The translations under genes and the position numbers were made by a program. 64,000 nucleotides of DNA from Ruegeria discodermiae (lineage in GTDB: Bacteria > Pseudomonadota > Alphaproteobacteria > Rhodobacterales > Rhodobacteraceae), in assembly GCF_030758345.1 (NCBI RefSeq), contig NZ_JAVAMO010000002.1, positions 1 through 64,000 of the forward strand, given 5' to 3'. Below, piece after piece: positions 18,712 to 28,318 of this stretch; positions within the stretch are counted from its first letter, which is position 1, and every line of letters starts with the position of its first letter. The notes below the pieces were generated by a model, which was not told the DNA's origin, did not search any database, and saw only the letters and a list, made by a program, of their open reading frames with translations.

Positions 18712-21303
18712 GTGCAATATCGAGACGTGGCAGGCACAGAATTTCAGGCAATCGACTATGCGCAAGGGTTGGATCAGCGACTGACCACCCTGCCCTATTC
18801 CTTGCGGGTACTGGCGGAAAATGCCGCCCGCCACTCTGAAGGTGGCTTGGATGCTGCCCTCGTGGCCAATCGCAGCGGGGACGCGGTGCCCTTCCGCCCG
18901 GCGCGGTTGTTGCTGCATGATATGCTGGGCATCCCGGCGCTGGTTGACATCATGGCGATGCGCGATCTGCTTGAGTCGCATGGCGGCGATCCCGCAGACG
19001 TCGACATGAGCCTGCCGGTCGATCTGGTGATCGACCATGCGATGACGATTAATCACTGGGCCGAACGGTTTGCTCTGCAAAAGAACATGGCGCGCGAGTT
19101 CGAGGTGAACCGCGAACGCTTTGCCTTTCTCAAAGCCTGCGAGGCTCGGTTTCCACGTCTGCGGGTGATCCCGCCCGGTGGCGGCATCTGCCACCAGGTC
19201 AATCTGGAATTCCTCGGCCAGACCGTCTTGCCGTCGAACGAAAACGCCCAGGTCCTGATCCCCGATAGCTGCCTTGGCACTGACAGCCACACCACAATGA
19301 TCAATGCGCTTGGTATCACCGGCTGGGGTATTGGCGGGTTGGAGGCTGAGGGGCTGCTCTTTGGCGAAACCACCGCCGTGAATGTGCCCAAAGTGATCGG
19401 GCTTGAGGTAATCGGTGACCCCTCGCATGACATCACCGCAACGGATGTCGCGCTGGTCGTGGCCGAAAAACTGCGCGCCCTGGGCGTGGTGGACACGTTT
19501 GTCGAGATGTTCGGGCGCAGCTACGAACGGCTAAGCGTGGCCGACCGCGCCACGATCGCCAATATGTCGCCCGAATATGGCTCGACTCAGGTGTTCTGTC
19601 CGGTCGATGCGAACACAATCCGTTATCAGCGAGAGACCGGGCGCAGCGCTGAGACGATCCGCAACACCGAAAGCTATTGCAGAGCGCAGCAAATGTGGTC
19701 CGAGGGCGTCGATCCCCGGATCGAATATGATCAGTTGGTGACGCTGGACCTGAGCGCCATTGGCCGCTCTGTCTCGGGCCCGTCCCGACCGGAACAGCGG
19801 ATCGATCTGGACAAGGCCACAAAAACACTGGCCTCGCAGGATGAGGTGAAAGCGGCCCGCCGGGTGCCGGTGGCGGGTGCGGATCACGATATCGGTGATG
19901 GCGACGTGATCATTGCCGCCGTCACCAGCTGCACCAACACCGCCAACCCTCGCAACATGATCCTGGCCGGGCTGATCGCCCGCAACGCGGTGGCGCGTGG
20001 GCTGAGTGTCGAACCGCATGTGAAGACTTCGCTTGCACCGGGATCGCGCGTGGTGGCGCGGTATCTGAAGGCAAGCGGGTTGCAGGAGGATCTGGACAAG
20101 CTGGGCTTTGAGGTCGCGGCCTTTTCCTGTTCGACCTGCAACGGCATGTCCGGGCCTTTGCGGCCCGAGCATGAGGCGGCGATCAAGGCGCATCACGTGA
20201 AGGGTGTCGCGGTGCTGTCGGGAAACCGCAACTTCGCGGGCCGCATCCATCCGCTGGCCTCGCGCAACATGATCGCCTCTCCCCCGCTGGTGGTCGCCTA
20301 TGCACTGATGGGCACGATCCTGCGCGACATCTCGCGAGAGGCGTTAGGGTTGGATCAAGACGGCAAACCTGTGACGCTGGCGGATCTCTGGCCGTCAGTT
20401 GAAGAGGTGGATGAGATCATCAACAGCTATGTGACGGCGGATGATTTCATCAGTAATTTCAAGGCAATCGGCGACGTAAATGACGACTGGACTGCATTGG
20501 AGACGGGCACTGGCAGCTATGACTGGGCACCCAGCACCTATGTCAGCTTCCCTCCGTTTGTGAAGACGATCCCGCCCGATCCCCATGCCGTCGCGCCGCT
20601 CACAGGCTTGCGGCCTCTGGCAATATTGGGGGATTCAGTGACCACCGATCACATCTCCCCCTCGGGCACCATCACGCCGGACTCCGAGGCCGGGCAATTC
20701 CTGATTGCCAAGGGTGTCGAGCCACGCGATTTCAACTCTTTCGGCACGCGGCGGGGCTGTTCCGATGTCATCATCCGCTCGACCTTCGCCAATTACCGTC
20801 TGCGCAATGAAATGGTGCCGGGCAAGGAAGGATCCTGGACTCGGATCGAACCGGAAGGTGAGGTCACAACGGTGTTCAAGGCCATCGAAACCTACCTTGA
20901 GCGCGACCAGCAATTGGTGGTGATCGGCGGCAAGGAGTATGGCTGCGGCTCGTCTCGTGATACGGCGGCGAAAGCGCCCTGGCTTGCCGGTATCCGCGCC
21001 GTGATAGCCGAAAGCTTTGAACGTATCCACCGCTCTAACCTCGTTAACATGGGCATCGCGCCGCTTTGTTTCCCCGAAGGTGTCACCCGCGAGACCCTGC
21101 GTCTTGACGGGTCAGAGGTCTATGACATCAGCTTGTCAGACGATCTGACCGGGGCCAGCCTGACCATCCGCCGCAAGGATGGCAGCAGCGATGTGACACC
21201 GCTGGACCTGAGGCTATATAACGACCGCGAGCGCGAGGTGTTTGCCCATGGCGGCCTGCTGCCTATGGCGTTCCGGTCTTTCCTTGGCAAAGAGGCGGCA
21301 TAA
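18712..21303 (+). CDS. acnD: Aconitase-family dehydratase, AcnD-type (2-methylcitrate dehydratase)
   Basis: 863 aa, the length of AcnD/AcnA-type monomeric aconitases. The 4Fe-4S cluster ligands are visible: Cys 407 in VTSCTNTANP and Cys 473/476 in FSCSTCNGMSG, the family spacing. Other aconitase marks are DSCLGTDSHTTMINALGI, YGCGSSRDTAAKAPWLAGI and the C-terminal swivel domain with GDSVTTDHISPSG. The start is GTG 18712 behind a GGAGGG ribosome site. AcnD rather than housekeeping aconitase is inferred because prpF follows with only one base between them. AcnD dehydrates 2-methylcitrate to 2-methylaconitate, which PrpF isomerises. A methylcitrate synthase is not present in the window, so the source of substrate is open. 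Confidence 0.85.
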   Translation: MQYRDVAGTEFQAIDYAQGLDQRLTTLPYSLRVLAENAARHSEGGLDAALVANRSGDAVPFRPARLLLHDMLGIPALVDIMAMRDLLESHGGDPADVDMSLPVDLVIDHAMTINHWAERFALQKNMAREFEVNRERFAFLKACEARFPRLRVIPPGGGICHQVNLEFLGQTVLPSNENAQVLIPDSCLGTDSHTTMINALGITGWGIGGLEAEGLLFGETTAVNVPKVIGLEVIGDPSHDITATDVALVVAEKLRALGVVDTFVEMFGRSYERLSVADRATIANMSPEYGSTQVFCPVDANTIRYQRETGRSAETIRNTESYCRAQQMWSEGVDPRIEYDQLVTLDLSAIGRSVSGPSRPEQRIDLDKATKTLASQDEVKAARRVPVAGADHDIGDGDVIIAAVTSCTNTANPRNMILAGLIARNAVARGLSVEPHVKTSLAPGSRVVARYLKASGLQEDLDKLGFEVAAFSCSTCNGMSGPLRPEHEAAIKAHHVKGVAVLSGNRNFAGRIHPLASRNMIASPPLVVAYALMGTILRDISREALGLDQDGKPVTLADLWPSVEEVDEIINSYVTADDFISNFKAIGDVNDDWTALETGTGSYDWAPSTYVSFPPFVKTIPPDPHAVAPLTGLRPLAILGDSVTTDHISPSGTITPDSEAGQFLIAKGVEPRDFNSFGTRRGCSDVIIRSTFANYRLRNEMVPGKEGSWTRIEPEGEVTTVFKAIETYLERDQQLVVIGGKEYGCGSSRDTAAKAPWLAGIRAVIAESFERIHRSNLVNMGIAPLCFPEGVTRETLRLDGSEVYDISLSDDLTGASLTIRRKDGSSDVTPLDLRLYNDREREVFAHGGLLPMAFRSFLGKEAA

Positions 21304-21304
21304 G

Positions 21305-22444
21305 ATGCGACGGGGACTGAGGGCGGCTTTCTATCGCGGCGGCACGTCGAAGGCGGTGGTGTTCAACGGGGCCGACCTGCCCGCTGATCAGGCCGAGCGC
21401 GACCGCATCTTCCTGCAGGTGCTGGGCAGTCCCGATCCCTACGGGCGGCAACTTGACGGTATGGGCGGCGGGATATCGTCGCTGTCCAAGGTCGTGATCG
21501 TCGAGCGGTCCGCGCGTGAGGATGCGGATGTGGACTATACCTTCGTGCAGATCGCGGTGGATCAGCCGGTGGCTGATTACGGTTCGGCCTGCGGGAACAT
21601 GTCCTCCTGCGTCGGGCCGTTTGCGGTGGAGGAAGGTCTGGTGCAGGTCGCCGAAGATGGCGAGGCGCTGGTCCGCATCTTCAACACCAATACTGGCCAG
21701 ATCTATCATGCGCGGTTTCCGGTGCAGGATGGGATGCCCGTCGAGCAGGGCGATTTCGTGATCCCCGGCGTGTCAGGCTCCGGCGCGCGCGTGACACTGG
21801 ATTTCCTGCAACCGGGCGGCGCGGCCACGGGCCGGCTGCTGCCCACCGGCAATCCGGTGGACCTGCTGGAGGTCGAAGGGCTTGGCACGGTCGAGGTCTC
21901 ACTGATCGACGCCGCCAACCCGGTGGTCTTTGTGGCGGCGCAGATACTGGGCAAGACCGCAACAGAACTCCCGCAGCAGCTTGATACGGATGCCGAGTAC
22001 ATGGCCTGCATGGACGCCATCCGCCGCGCCGGAGGCGTGGCGATGGGCATGGGTGGCTCTTCCGGCGAGGTGACGCTGTCCAATCCCAAGGTCGCGATCA
22101 TCGGCGCGCCGTCTGACTTCACCGCGCTGGATGGCAGCACCTATGGCCCTGATAGCCACGACATAGGGGTGCGGCTGATTTCCATGGGCAATTCCCACCG
22201 GGCGATCACGCTGACGGGCGGCATGTGCAGCGGCGTCGCCGCGCATATCCTCGGCACGCTGGTCAACCGGATCGCCGGTGCGGCCAGCCCGGTGCGGATC
22301 GGCAACCCCTCCGGGGTTCTGCCGGTCAATGCCCATGTGCAGCAGAGCGACGGTGGCCCCAAGGCGATCTCGGCCAGCACTTTCCGTACCCAGCGCCGGA
22401 TCATGGATGGGACGGTGTTTTTCTCGGATACCATCAATACCTGA
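21305..22444 (+). CDS. prpF: PrpF-type 2-methylaconitate isomerase
   Basis: 379 aa, matching the PrpF family (diaminopimelate-epimerase-like double fold). The N-terminus RAAFYRGGTSKAVVFNGADL is diagnostic, as are LGSPDPYGRQLDGMGGGISS, the Cys-bearing DYGSACGNMSSCVGPFA, and the later HRAITLTGGMCSGVAAHI. It starts one base after the acnD stop, so the two are translated together. PrpF converts the trans-2-methylaconitate made by AcnD to the cis isomer used for hydration by aconitase B. Some homologues isomerise related unsaturated acids such as methylitaconate, so the substrate assignment depends on acnD. Confidence 0.88.
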   Translation: MRRGLRAAFYRGGTSKAVVFNGADLPADQAERDRIFLQVLGSPDPYGRQLDGMGGGISSLSKVVIVERSAREDADVDYTFVQIAVDQPVADYGSACGNMSSCVGPFAVEEGLVQVAEDGEALVRIFNTNTGQIYHARFPVQDGMPVEQGDFVIPGVSGSGARVTLDFLQPGGAATGRLLPTGNPVDLLEVEGLGTVEVSLIDAANPVVFVAAQILGKTATELPQQLDTDAEYMACMDAIRRAGGVAMGMGGSSGEVTLSNPKVAIIGAPSDFTALDGSTYGPDSHDIGVRLISMGNSHRAITLTGGMCSGVAAHILGTLVNRIAGAASPVRIGNPSGVLPVNAHVQQSDGGPKAISASTFRTQRRIMDGTVFFSDTINT

Positions 22445-22671
22445 AGCAGGCAGCCCCGATCCGAGGTCCTGGAACCTAAATTTGCCCTCGGCATTACTAA
22501 ATGTAGAGGGCGTGCCTGTGACGGTCAGACCCGTTGAATGAAGCACGCATGAGAAGTTCTTCATTTTGCGGCTCAACCCGCCAAATGCGCTTTGCGTGTG
22601 CCATTTGCACCCCATTTGTGTGTGGAAACACCATCTGAGGTCGTCAAGCGGCCGGGAAAGGAGACACCAAC

Positions 22672-23364
22672 ATGACATGTGCCAGAACCTACCTGACGGC
22701 CCCCGCTTTTGCGGCAGGGCTTGCCCTTCTCACCTTGGGCGCGGCGCAACCAAGTCACGCCTCTTCCGACCAGTATCTGCCCGAAGGCAGCGTTACAGCG
22801 ACCGAGATGATCCCCCCTCCGCCCAAGATGGACAGTGCCGAATTTGACACCCAGATGACCATTGTCGCGTGGGAGCAGCTGACTCGCACGCCGGAACAGG
22901 TCGAGTTTGTGGAAACCCCGCTCACTGTCGAGCGGTTCTGGCCAATTCTCGGACAGGACATGTTCACCGTTGATGCGGCCGGGCTCAAGACGCTGATCGA
23001 CCGCGCGATTGACGAGGTCCGCTCGGACTATGACGCGCTGAAATCGGTCTATGACCTGCCCAGACCCTTCGCTGTCAATGATGCGATAGACCCGATCGGC
23101 GAGGTGCGCCCGGTTGGCGCCTATCCCAGCGGTCACTCGATCCGGGCAGTGGTCTATGCAAGGCTGTTGTCCGAGGCCTTCCCCGAGCATGAAGCGGATC
23201 TGATCGATCTGGCTGAGCAGATTGGCTATGGCCGGGTGACCGCAGGGGTGCATTACCCGATGGATGTGATTGCGGGCCAGGCGCTGGGCCATGTCTATGC
23301 CGATGCGATCATCGCGAACCCTGCGTTTCAGGAGGCCGTTGCGCAGGTCCGCATCTCGTCCTGA
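22672..23364 (+). CDS. Exported PAP2-family acid phosphatase
   Basis: 230 aa with a Sec signal peptide (hydrophobic PAFAAGLALLTLGAAQPSHA followed by a polar mature start). The phosphatase motifs of the class A acid phosphatase/PAP2 family are present in order: K-x6-RP in LKSVYDLPRPF, the PSGH block in AYPSGHSIRAV, and G-R-x4-GVHYPMDV holding the catalytic His and Asp. It should act in the periplasm on phosphomonoesters. A good ribosome site (AAAGGAG) lies just upstream of ATG 22672. It stands alone, 227 bases after prpF, and a shared hairpin separates it from the convergent rpmB. Confidence 0.85.
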   Translation: MTCARTYLTAPAFAAGLALLTLGAAQPSHASSDQYLPEGSVTATEMIPPPPKMDSAEFDTQMTIVAWEQLTRTPEQVEFVETPLTVERFWPILGQDMFTVDAAGLKTLIDRAIDEVRSDYDALKSVYDLPRPFAVNDAIDPIGEVRPVGAYPSGHSIRAVVYARLLSEAFPEHEADLIDLAEQIGYGRVTAGVHYPMDVIAGQALGHVYADAIIANPAFQEAVAQVRISS

Positions 23365-23391
23365 CCTGCCTGCAACGTCCAAACAAGAAAA

Positions 23392-23416
23392 CCCCGCGCC
23401 GGTTCCGGTGCGGGGC
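23392..23416. terminator. Bidirectional hairpin terminator between the PAP2 gene and rpmB
   Basis: CCCCGCGCC and GGTGCGGGG form a GC-rich stem (one G-T pair) around a short loop. On the plus strand AAGAAAA precedes the stem and CTATTCCTT follows, so the minus-strand transcript meets a better T-rich tail than the plus one. Its position between two convergent genes suits a shared terminator. Confidence 0.65.
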
Positions 23417-23441
23417 TATTCCTTAGTCATCCGGTCAGAGA

Positions 23442-23732
23442 TCAGGCAGTGGCGGATTGCGCCTTTGCGATCTCTTTCTTGACCTTCAGCGCGTTGGCCG
23501 ACAGCTCGTCATCCTTGGCTTTGGCCAGGAATGCGTCCAGACCACCGCGGTGATCAACCGAACGCAGGGCCGCAGCCGAGATCCGCAGCTTGACGCCACG
23601 ACCCAGGGTTTCGGACTGCAGGGTCACATCATTCAGGTTGGGCAGGAACCGGCGACGGGTTCTGTTTTTGGCGTGGCTGACATTGTTGCCAGTCATCGGG
23701 CCTTTTCCGGTCAGTTCGCAACGGCGCGACAT
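23442..23732 (-). CDS. rpmB: 50S ribosomal protein L28
   Basis: 96 aa from [20 protein letters not shown], the usual alphaproteobacterial L28 start, with the basic block [20 protein letters not shown] and the C-terminal [20 protein letters not shown]. An ATG three codons upstream (23741) is in frame, but the family start is at 23732. It is a structural protein of the large ribosomal subunit. It is monocistronic here, as is common in Rhodobacteraceae, and ends before the hairpin at 23392-23416. Confidence 0.95.
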   Translation of the reverse strand: MSRRCELTGKGPMTGNNVSHAKNRTRRRFLPNLNDVTLQSETLGRGVKLRISAAALRSVDHRGGLDAFLAKAKDDELSANALKVKKEIAKAQSATA

Positions 23733-23932
23733 GGGTTTCATCCTTCGTATCTGGCGGCAGCTCTTCTGACCCTCTGTCAGACATCTGCCAAATCATGAAG
23801 GGCGCGGCCCGAAGGCGCGCCCGAAAACTGGTTGGATGCGTGTAAGAGGAATCACCGGAAGGGTCAAGACGGGTATCGCGAAATCTTTGCCTTTGCACCC
23901 CTTCCGCCGGGCTTTGGGCAAGCCCGAAAAGC

Positions 23933-24910
23933 TCAGTCGCGTCCGAGCGTTGCCAAAAGGGTCTCGGCGGCAATGGCAGGACCTAGGCGACCCTGAGCCA
24001 CCTCGTCGCTCAATTGGTGCATCTGGCTGCGTGCCTGAGCCGTTTCCAGCCGCGCCAGCAGGGCGTGACGCACCTCCTGTTCGAACCAGTAGCGTGCCTG
24101 ATCCGCCCGGCGGCGGTCCCAGAAGCCATTCTCGCGACGCCAGGTCACTAGCGATGTCATGTCCTCCCAGGCTTTGGTCAGCCCCGCCTCTTCCAGCGCC
24201 GAGACCATCAGCGCCTTGGGAAAACCCTCGGGGTCCTGCGGGCGCTTGCGCAACAGGCGCAGCGCGCCGGAATAATCGGCGCAGGTGCGGGTCGCGGCAG
24301 GTCGCAGATCGCCATCCGCCTTGTTGACGAGAATCAGGTCCGCCATCTCCATGATGCCACGCTTGACGCCCTGAAGCTCATCTCCGCCCGCAGGTGCGAG
24401 CAAAAGCAGAAAGAGGTCGGAGATCTCTGACACAACGGTTTCCGACTGGCCCACCCCCACGGTTTCGATCAGCACCACGTCAAATCCTGCTGCCTCGCAC
24501 AGGCTCACCGCCTCGCGAGTGCGCCGTGCGACGCCACCCAGATGCGCCTGGCTGGGCGAGGGGCGGATAAAGGCGTTTGGGTCGCGCGACAGCCGGTCCA
24601 TCCGCGTCTTATCACCCAGAATTGACCCACCCGAGCGGGCCGAACTGGGATCGACCGCTAGTACCGCCACGCGCAGCCCCTGCCCGGTCAGAAACATGCC
24701 AAAGCTCTCGATGAAGGTCGATTTGCCGACGCCCGGCGTGCCGGACAACCCGATACGGATGGCCTGACGGCCAGATTCGCGCAGCCTGTCCAGCAGTGCT
24801 GCAGCTTCGGCGCGGTGATCAGCGCGTTGGCTTTCGACCAGCGTGATGGCCCGCGCCAGTGCCCGGCGCTCGCCGTTCAAAATTCTGTCAGACAGAGTAT
24901 CGGTGGTCAT
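23933..24910 (-). CDS. meaB: MeaB/ArgK-type GTPase, methylmalonyl-CoA mutase chaperone
   Basis: 325 aa, full length. It has the G1/Walker A GTPGVGKST (57-65), the Mg-binding AVDPSSARSGGSILGDKTRM stretch characteristic of MeaB, GVGQSE as the G3 region, and LVNKADGD as the G4 NKxD box. MeaB loads and protects the B12-dependent methylmalonyl-CoA mutase during adenosylcobalamin delivery. The mutase itself is not in the window. It is transcribed divergently from the DUF3108 gene. Together with acnD-prpF about 2 kb away it hints at propionate-type metabolism, though the two units are not co-transcribed. Confidence 0.92.
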   Translation of the reverse strand: MTTDTLSDRILNGERRALARAITLVESQRADHRAEAAALLDRLRESGRQAIRIGLSGTPGVGKSTFIESFGMFLTGQGLRVAVLAVDPSSARSGGSILGDKTRMDRLSRDPNAFIRPSPSQAHLGGVARRTREAVSLCEAAGFDVVLIETVGVGQSETVVSEISDLFLLLLAPAGGDELQGVKRGIMEMADLILVNKADGDLRPAATRTCADYSGALRLLRKRPQDPEGFPKALMVSALEEAGLTKAWEDMTSLVTWRRENGFWDRRRADQARYWFEQEVRHALLARLETAQARSQMHQLSDEVAQGRLGPAIAAETLLATLGRD

Positions 24911-24993
24911 GGCCCCGCCATTGCTGTTGTGGTGCCTTCATGCCGTGGGTATATCGCCTTTGTCCAGTACCGAACCGACGGGGATCAAAAGCG

Positions 24994-25695
24994 ATGCGAA
25001 TGATAGGAGCCCTCCTGCTTCTGTGCCTGCCCGGCCTGGTCGCGGCACAGCAGACCAAAGGGCAATATGACGTGCGCGCGCTTGGTGCCAAGGTCGGTGA
25101 CATGGCGCTGTCCGGCGCGGTGAATGGATCACGCTATGCGGTGGCCTCGCGATTCGAGACGACCGGTCTGGTAAATGCGCTGTCGGGGGTCGCGTTCCAG
25201 CTGGAATCCAAGGGCCGCGTGCAGGGCAACACATTCGAGCCGCGCAGCTATATCGAAGAGATGAATACCGGTCGCCGCCAGTCCAAGGAACGACTGACCT
25301 ATTCCGGGGGCGTTGCCCGCTCAGGAGATCGGGATACGGGCCCGAAATCCGATCATGCGGTGACAGATGCGGAACAGAAAGGCGCGCTCGACCCGCTGAC
25401 GGCGCTGTTTGTGGTGATGCGCGACCAGCCCGCAGAGGGGCTGTGCGATCTGACGCAGCGCGTTTTTGACGGCAAGCGGCTGACCGAGCTTGAAATGTTG
25501 CGCCGTACCGAGGCCGGGCCGCTGATCACCTGCCACGGTATCTTTCGCCGTGTCGCGGGGTATTCGGCCGATGATCTGAAGCGCAAGCGCGATTTCGAAT
25601 TCACCGCCACCTACGCCCCTGCGGGCGATCTGATGCGGCTGGTCGAGGTGCGCGCCGACACCCTTTTTGGTCCCGCCACGGTCATCCGGCGCTAG
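24994..25695 (+). CDS. Exported DUF3108-type protein
   Basis: 233 aa from ATG 24994. A short Sec signal peptide is visible (GALLLLCLPGLVAAQQ) and the mature part starts QTKGQYDVRALGAKVGDMAL. That start and the beta-rich repeats that follow (YAVASRFETTGLVNALSGV; RRQSKERLTYSGGVARSG) are typical of DUF3108 periplasmic or outer-membrane-associated proteins, whose function is not established. Two Cys residues, in LCDLTQ and ITCHGI, could form a disulfide. An upstream in-frame ATG at 24859 would remove the signal and lacks support. It lies 14 bases before hrpB and is probably co-transcribed with it. Confidence 0.75.
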   Translation: MRMIGALLLLCLPGLVAAQQTKGQYDVRALGAKVGDMALSGAVNGSRYAVASRFETTGLVNALSGVAFQLESKGRVQGNTFEPRSYIEEMNTGRRQSKERLTYSGGVARSGDRDTGPKSDHAVTDAEQKGALDPLTALFVVMRDQPAEGLCDLTQRVFDGKRLTELEMLRRTEAGPLITCHGIFRRVAGYSADDLKRKRDFEFTATYAPAGDLMRLVEVRADTLFGPATVIRR

Positions 25696-25709
25696 ACGCG
25701 GGTGATGGG

Positions 25710-28166
25710 ATGACCCGACTGCCCATCGAAGACGCGCTGCCCGACCTGCTGAACGCGCTGCGCCACTCGGGCCGGGCCGTGCTGCAGGCCCCGCCCGGCG
25801 CGGGCAAGACCACGCGGGTACCGCTGGCCATGCTGGAGGGCGGGCTGACCACGGGCCGTATCATCATGCTCGAACCGCGCCGTCTGGCTGCCCGCGCCGC
25901 AGCCGAGCGGATGGCTGAAACTCTGGGCGAGATGGTCGGCGAGACGGTGGGCTATCGCATCAGAGGCGAGGCAAAATGCGGGCCGCAGACGCGTATCGAA
26001 GTGGTGACCGAAGGCATCCTGACCCGGATGCTGCAATCGGACCCGGATCTGCCCGGTGTTGGTGCGGTCATCTTCGACGAATTCCACGAACGCTCGTTGA
26101 ATGCCGATCTGGGTCTGGCGCTGTGCCTCGAAGTGGCGGGAGCGCTGCGCGACGACCTGATCCTGCTGGCAATGTCGGCAACGCTGGATGCCGGGCCGGT
26201 GGCCGAGCTGATGCAGGCGCCGCTGGTCAGTTCCGAAGGGCGCAGCTATCCGGTAGATCTGCGCTGGCTGGACCGGCCTTTGGCAAAAGAGGCGGACCCG
26301 ATAGCGGCGCTGTCGGATCTCGTGTGCACCGCCGAGCGGGAAACACGCGCAACGGGTGGCGATGTGCTGGTCTTTCTGCCCGGCGAGAGCGAGATTCGCA
26401 GGCTCCAGGCCCGCCTGACCGACCGCCTATCCAAAGATTGCGTGCTGCATCCGCTGTTTGGCGCCCTGCCCTTTGCCGAGCAGCGAAAGGCGATCGCGCC
26501 GGCGCGCAGCGGGCGTAAGGTGGTTCTGGCCACTTCGATCGCCGAGACCTCGCTGACCCTGCCAAATGTGCGCGCGGTGGTCGATATGGGCCGGGCGCGG
26601 CGGGCGCGGTTTGATCCCGGTTCGGGCATGTCACGCCTGGTGACCGAGAAAGTCACGCGCGCTGAGGCCACCCAGCGTGCAGGCCGCGCCGGACGAGTGG
26701 CTGAAGGTTCGTGTTATCGTATGTGGTCCAAGGGCGAAGAAGGCGCCCTGATGGCGTTTCCACCCGCTGACATCGAGGCCGCCGACCTGACCGGGCTGGC
26801 ACTGGAACTGGCGCTTTGGGGGGCCGCACCCAGTGACCTGCCCTTCCTGACCGCCCCGCCCGAGGGCACGATGCAAGAGGCGCGCGCGCTGCTTACGCTG
26901 CTGGGAGCATTGGATGCGCGTGGGCAGATCACCGAACACGGACGGGCGTTGGCGCGGCTGCCGCTGCATCCGCGTCTGGGTCATATGCTGCTCAGCGCTG
27001 GGCGGGACGCCGCGCCGCTGGCAGCCCTGCTGGCGGATCGCGATATCCTGCGCGGGGCGCCGGTGGATCTGGGTCTGCGGTTGGCGGCGCTGCGCGATCT
27101 GCAGCGGTTTCGGCGCGAACGGCCCTATCAGGCCAATCCCGGCACCGTGAGCCGGGTCAAGGACGAAGCCCGGCGGCTGGCGCGGCAGGCCCCGAAGGCG
27201 GGCGAGACTGCCAGCCCGGCCGTGATGGCCGCACTGGCCTATCCCGACCGTATCGGGCAACGCCGCGCGGGCGATGCGCCGCGCTTTGTGCTAAGCGGCG
27301 GCAAGGGCGCCGTGTTGGATGCGGGTGATCCTCTGGCAGCTGCGCCTCATCTGGTGGCCACTGACACTGACGGCAACCCGCGCGAGGCGCGCATCCGGCA
27401 GGCGATACAGATCACCGAACGCGAGATCCGCGTCAGTTTCGGAGCGCAAATCGCCTGGGTCGACAGCTGCGAATGGTCCAAACGCGAGCGCCGCGTGATC
27501 GCGCGCAGGCAGGAGCGGCTGGGCGCGATCACGCTTGAGGATCGGATCTGGAAGGACGTCCCATCCGATCGCGTGGCGCAGGCCATGCTGGAAGGCGTGC
27601 GCGATCTGGGCCTGCGTCTGGAGGGTGCGGCGGCACGGCTTGCCACTCGCGTGGAACTGGCCCGCGCCGAGGGCGGCGATTACCCTGATTTCTCGCTTCA
27701 GGGTCTGACGGACACGCTTGAAGACTGGCTGCTGCCGATGCTGGACGGGGTGCGCAGTGCGCAGGAGTGGCGGAAATTCGACCTTTTTCCCGCGTTGCAG
27801 GCCGCGCTCAGCTGGCCCCAGATGCAGGAGTTGGACCGCCGCGTGCCGGGGCAGTTCACCACGCCGCTCGGGCGCAAATTGGCGATTGAGTATGGGCCGG
27901 ACGGGCCCGAGATTTCGGTGCGTCTGCAAGAGATGTTTGGCGTCACCTGCCACCCCGAAAGCGGCGGTGTACCACTAAAGGTTACCTTGCTGTCACCGGC
28001 GCGTCGCCCGATCCAGATCACGCGCGACCTGCCGGGATTCTGGGCCGGGTCCTATGCGGATGTGCGCAAAGACATGCGCGCGCAATATCCCAAACACCCC
28101 TGGCCCGAAGACCCCACGCAGGCCGACCCCACTCTGCGTGCCAAGCGCCGCCCCTCCGGGCGTTAA
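25710..28166 (+). CDS. hrpB: ATP-dependent DExH RNA helicase HrpB
   Basis: 818 aa, normal HrpB length. Motif I is APPGAGKTT (27-35), motif II DEFH within IFDEFHERSLNADLGLAL, motif III AMSATLDAG, and motif VI QRAGRAGRVAEGSCYRMW. The C-terminal HrpB-specific domain includes the late block with LPGFWAGSYADVRKDMRAQY followed by HPWPEDP, which is diagnostic of HrpB against HrpA and other DEAH helicases. It is a cytoplasmic RNA helicase of unclear physiological role. It follows the DUF3108 gene by 14 bases. Confidence 0.93.
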   Translation: MTRLPIEDALPDLLNALRHSGRAVLQAPPGAGKTTRVPLAMLEGGLTTGRIIMLEPRRLAARAAAERMAETLGEMVGETVGYRIRGEAKCGPQTRIEVVTEGILTRMLQSDPDLPGVGAVIFDEFHERSLNADLGLALCLEVAGALRDDLILLAMSATLDAGPVAELMQAPLVSSEGRSYPVDLRWLDRPLAKEADPIAALSDLVCTAERETRATGGDVLVFLPGESEIRRLQARLTDRLSKDCVLHPLFGALPFAEQRKAIAPARSGRKVVLATSIAETSLTLPNVRAVVDMGRARRARFDPGSGMSRLVTEKVTRAEATQRAGRAGRVAEGSCYRMWSKGEEGALMAFPPADIEAADLTGLALELALWGAAPSDLPFLTAPPEGTMQEARALLTLLGALDARGQITEHGRALARLPLHPRLGHMLLSAGRDAAPLAALLADRDILRGAPVDLGLRLAALRDLQRFRRERPYQANPGTVSRVKDEARRLARQAPKAGETASPAVMAALAYPDRIGQRRAGDAPRFVLSGGKGAVLDAGDPLAAAPHLVATDTDGNPREARIRQAIQITEREIRVSFGAQIAWVDSCEWSKRERRVIARRQERLGAITLEDRIWKDVPSDRVAQAMLEGVRDLGLRLEGAAARLATRVELARAEGGDYPDFSLQGLTDTLEDWLLPMLDGVRSAQEWRKFDLFPALQAALSWPQMQELDRRVPGQFTTPLGRKLAIEYGPDGPEISVRLQEMFGVTCHPESGGVPLKVTLLSPARRPIQITRDLPGFWAGSYADVRKDMRAQYPKHPWPEDPTQADPTLRAKRRPSGR

Positions 28167-28318
28167 GCGAAAAAGGGCGAAAACGTGCCGCTCTTGCCAC
28201 TTTTCCCGTGGTTATTATGCAAATTTTTGGATTTATGCCCCCCAACTGCACTCGGCTTTGTTGAAAATTCGGGCAAAATGTCCAAGTATCAGAGCTATAG
28301 CCGCGTATATAAGTGGCG

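Noticed and set aside
24859-24993. Upstream extension of the DUF3108 gene
   Set aside because: It would bury the clear signal peptide and overlaps the start of meaB on the other strand; ATG 24994 is preferred.
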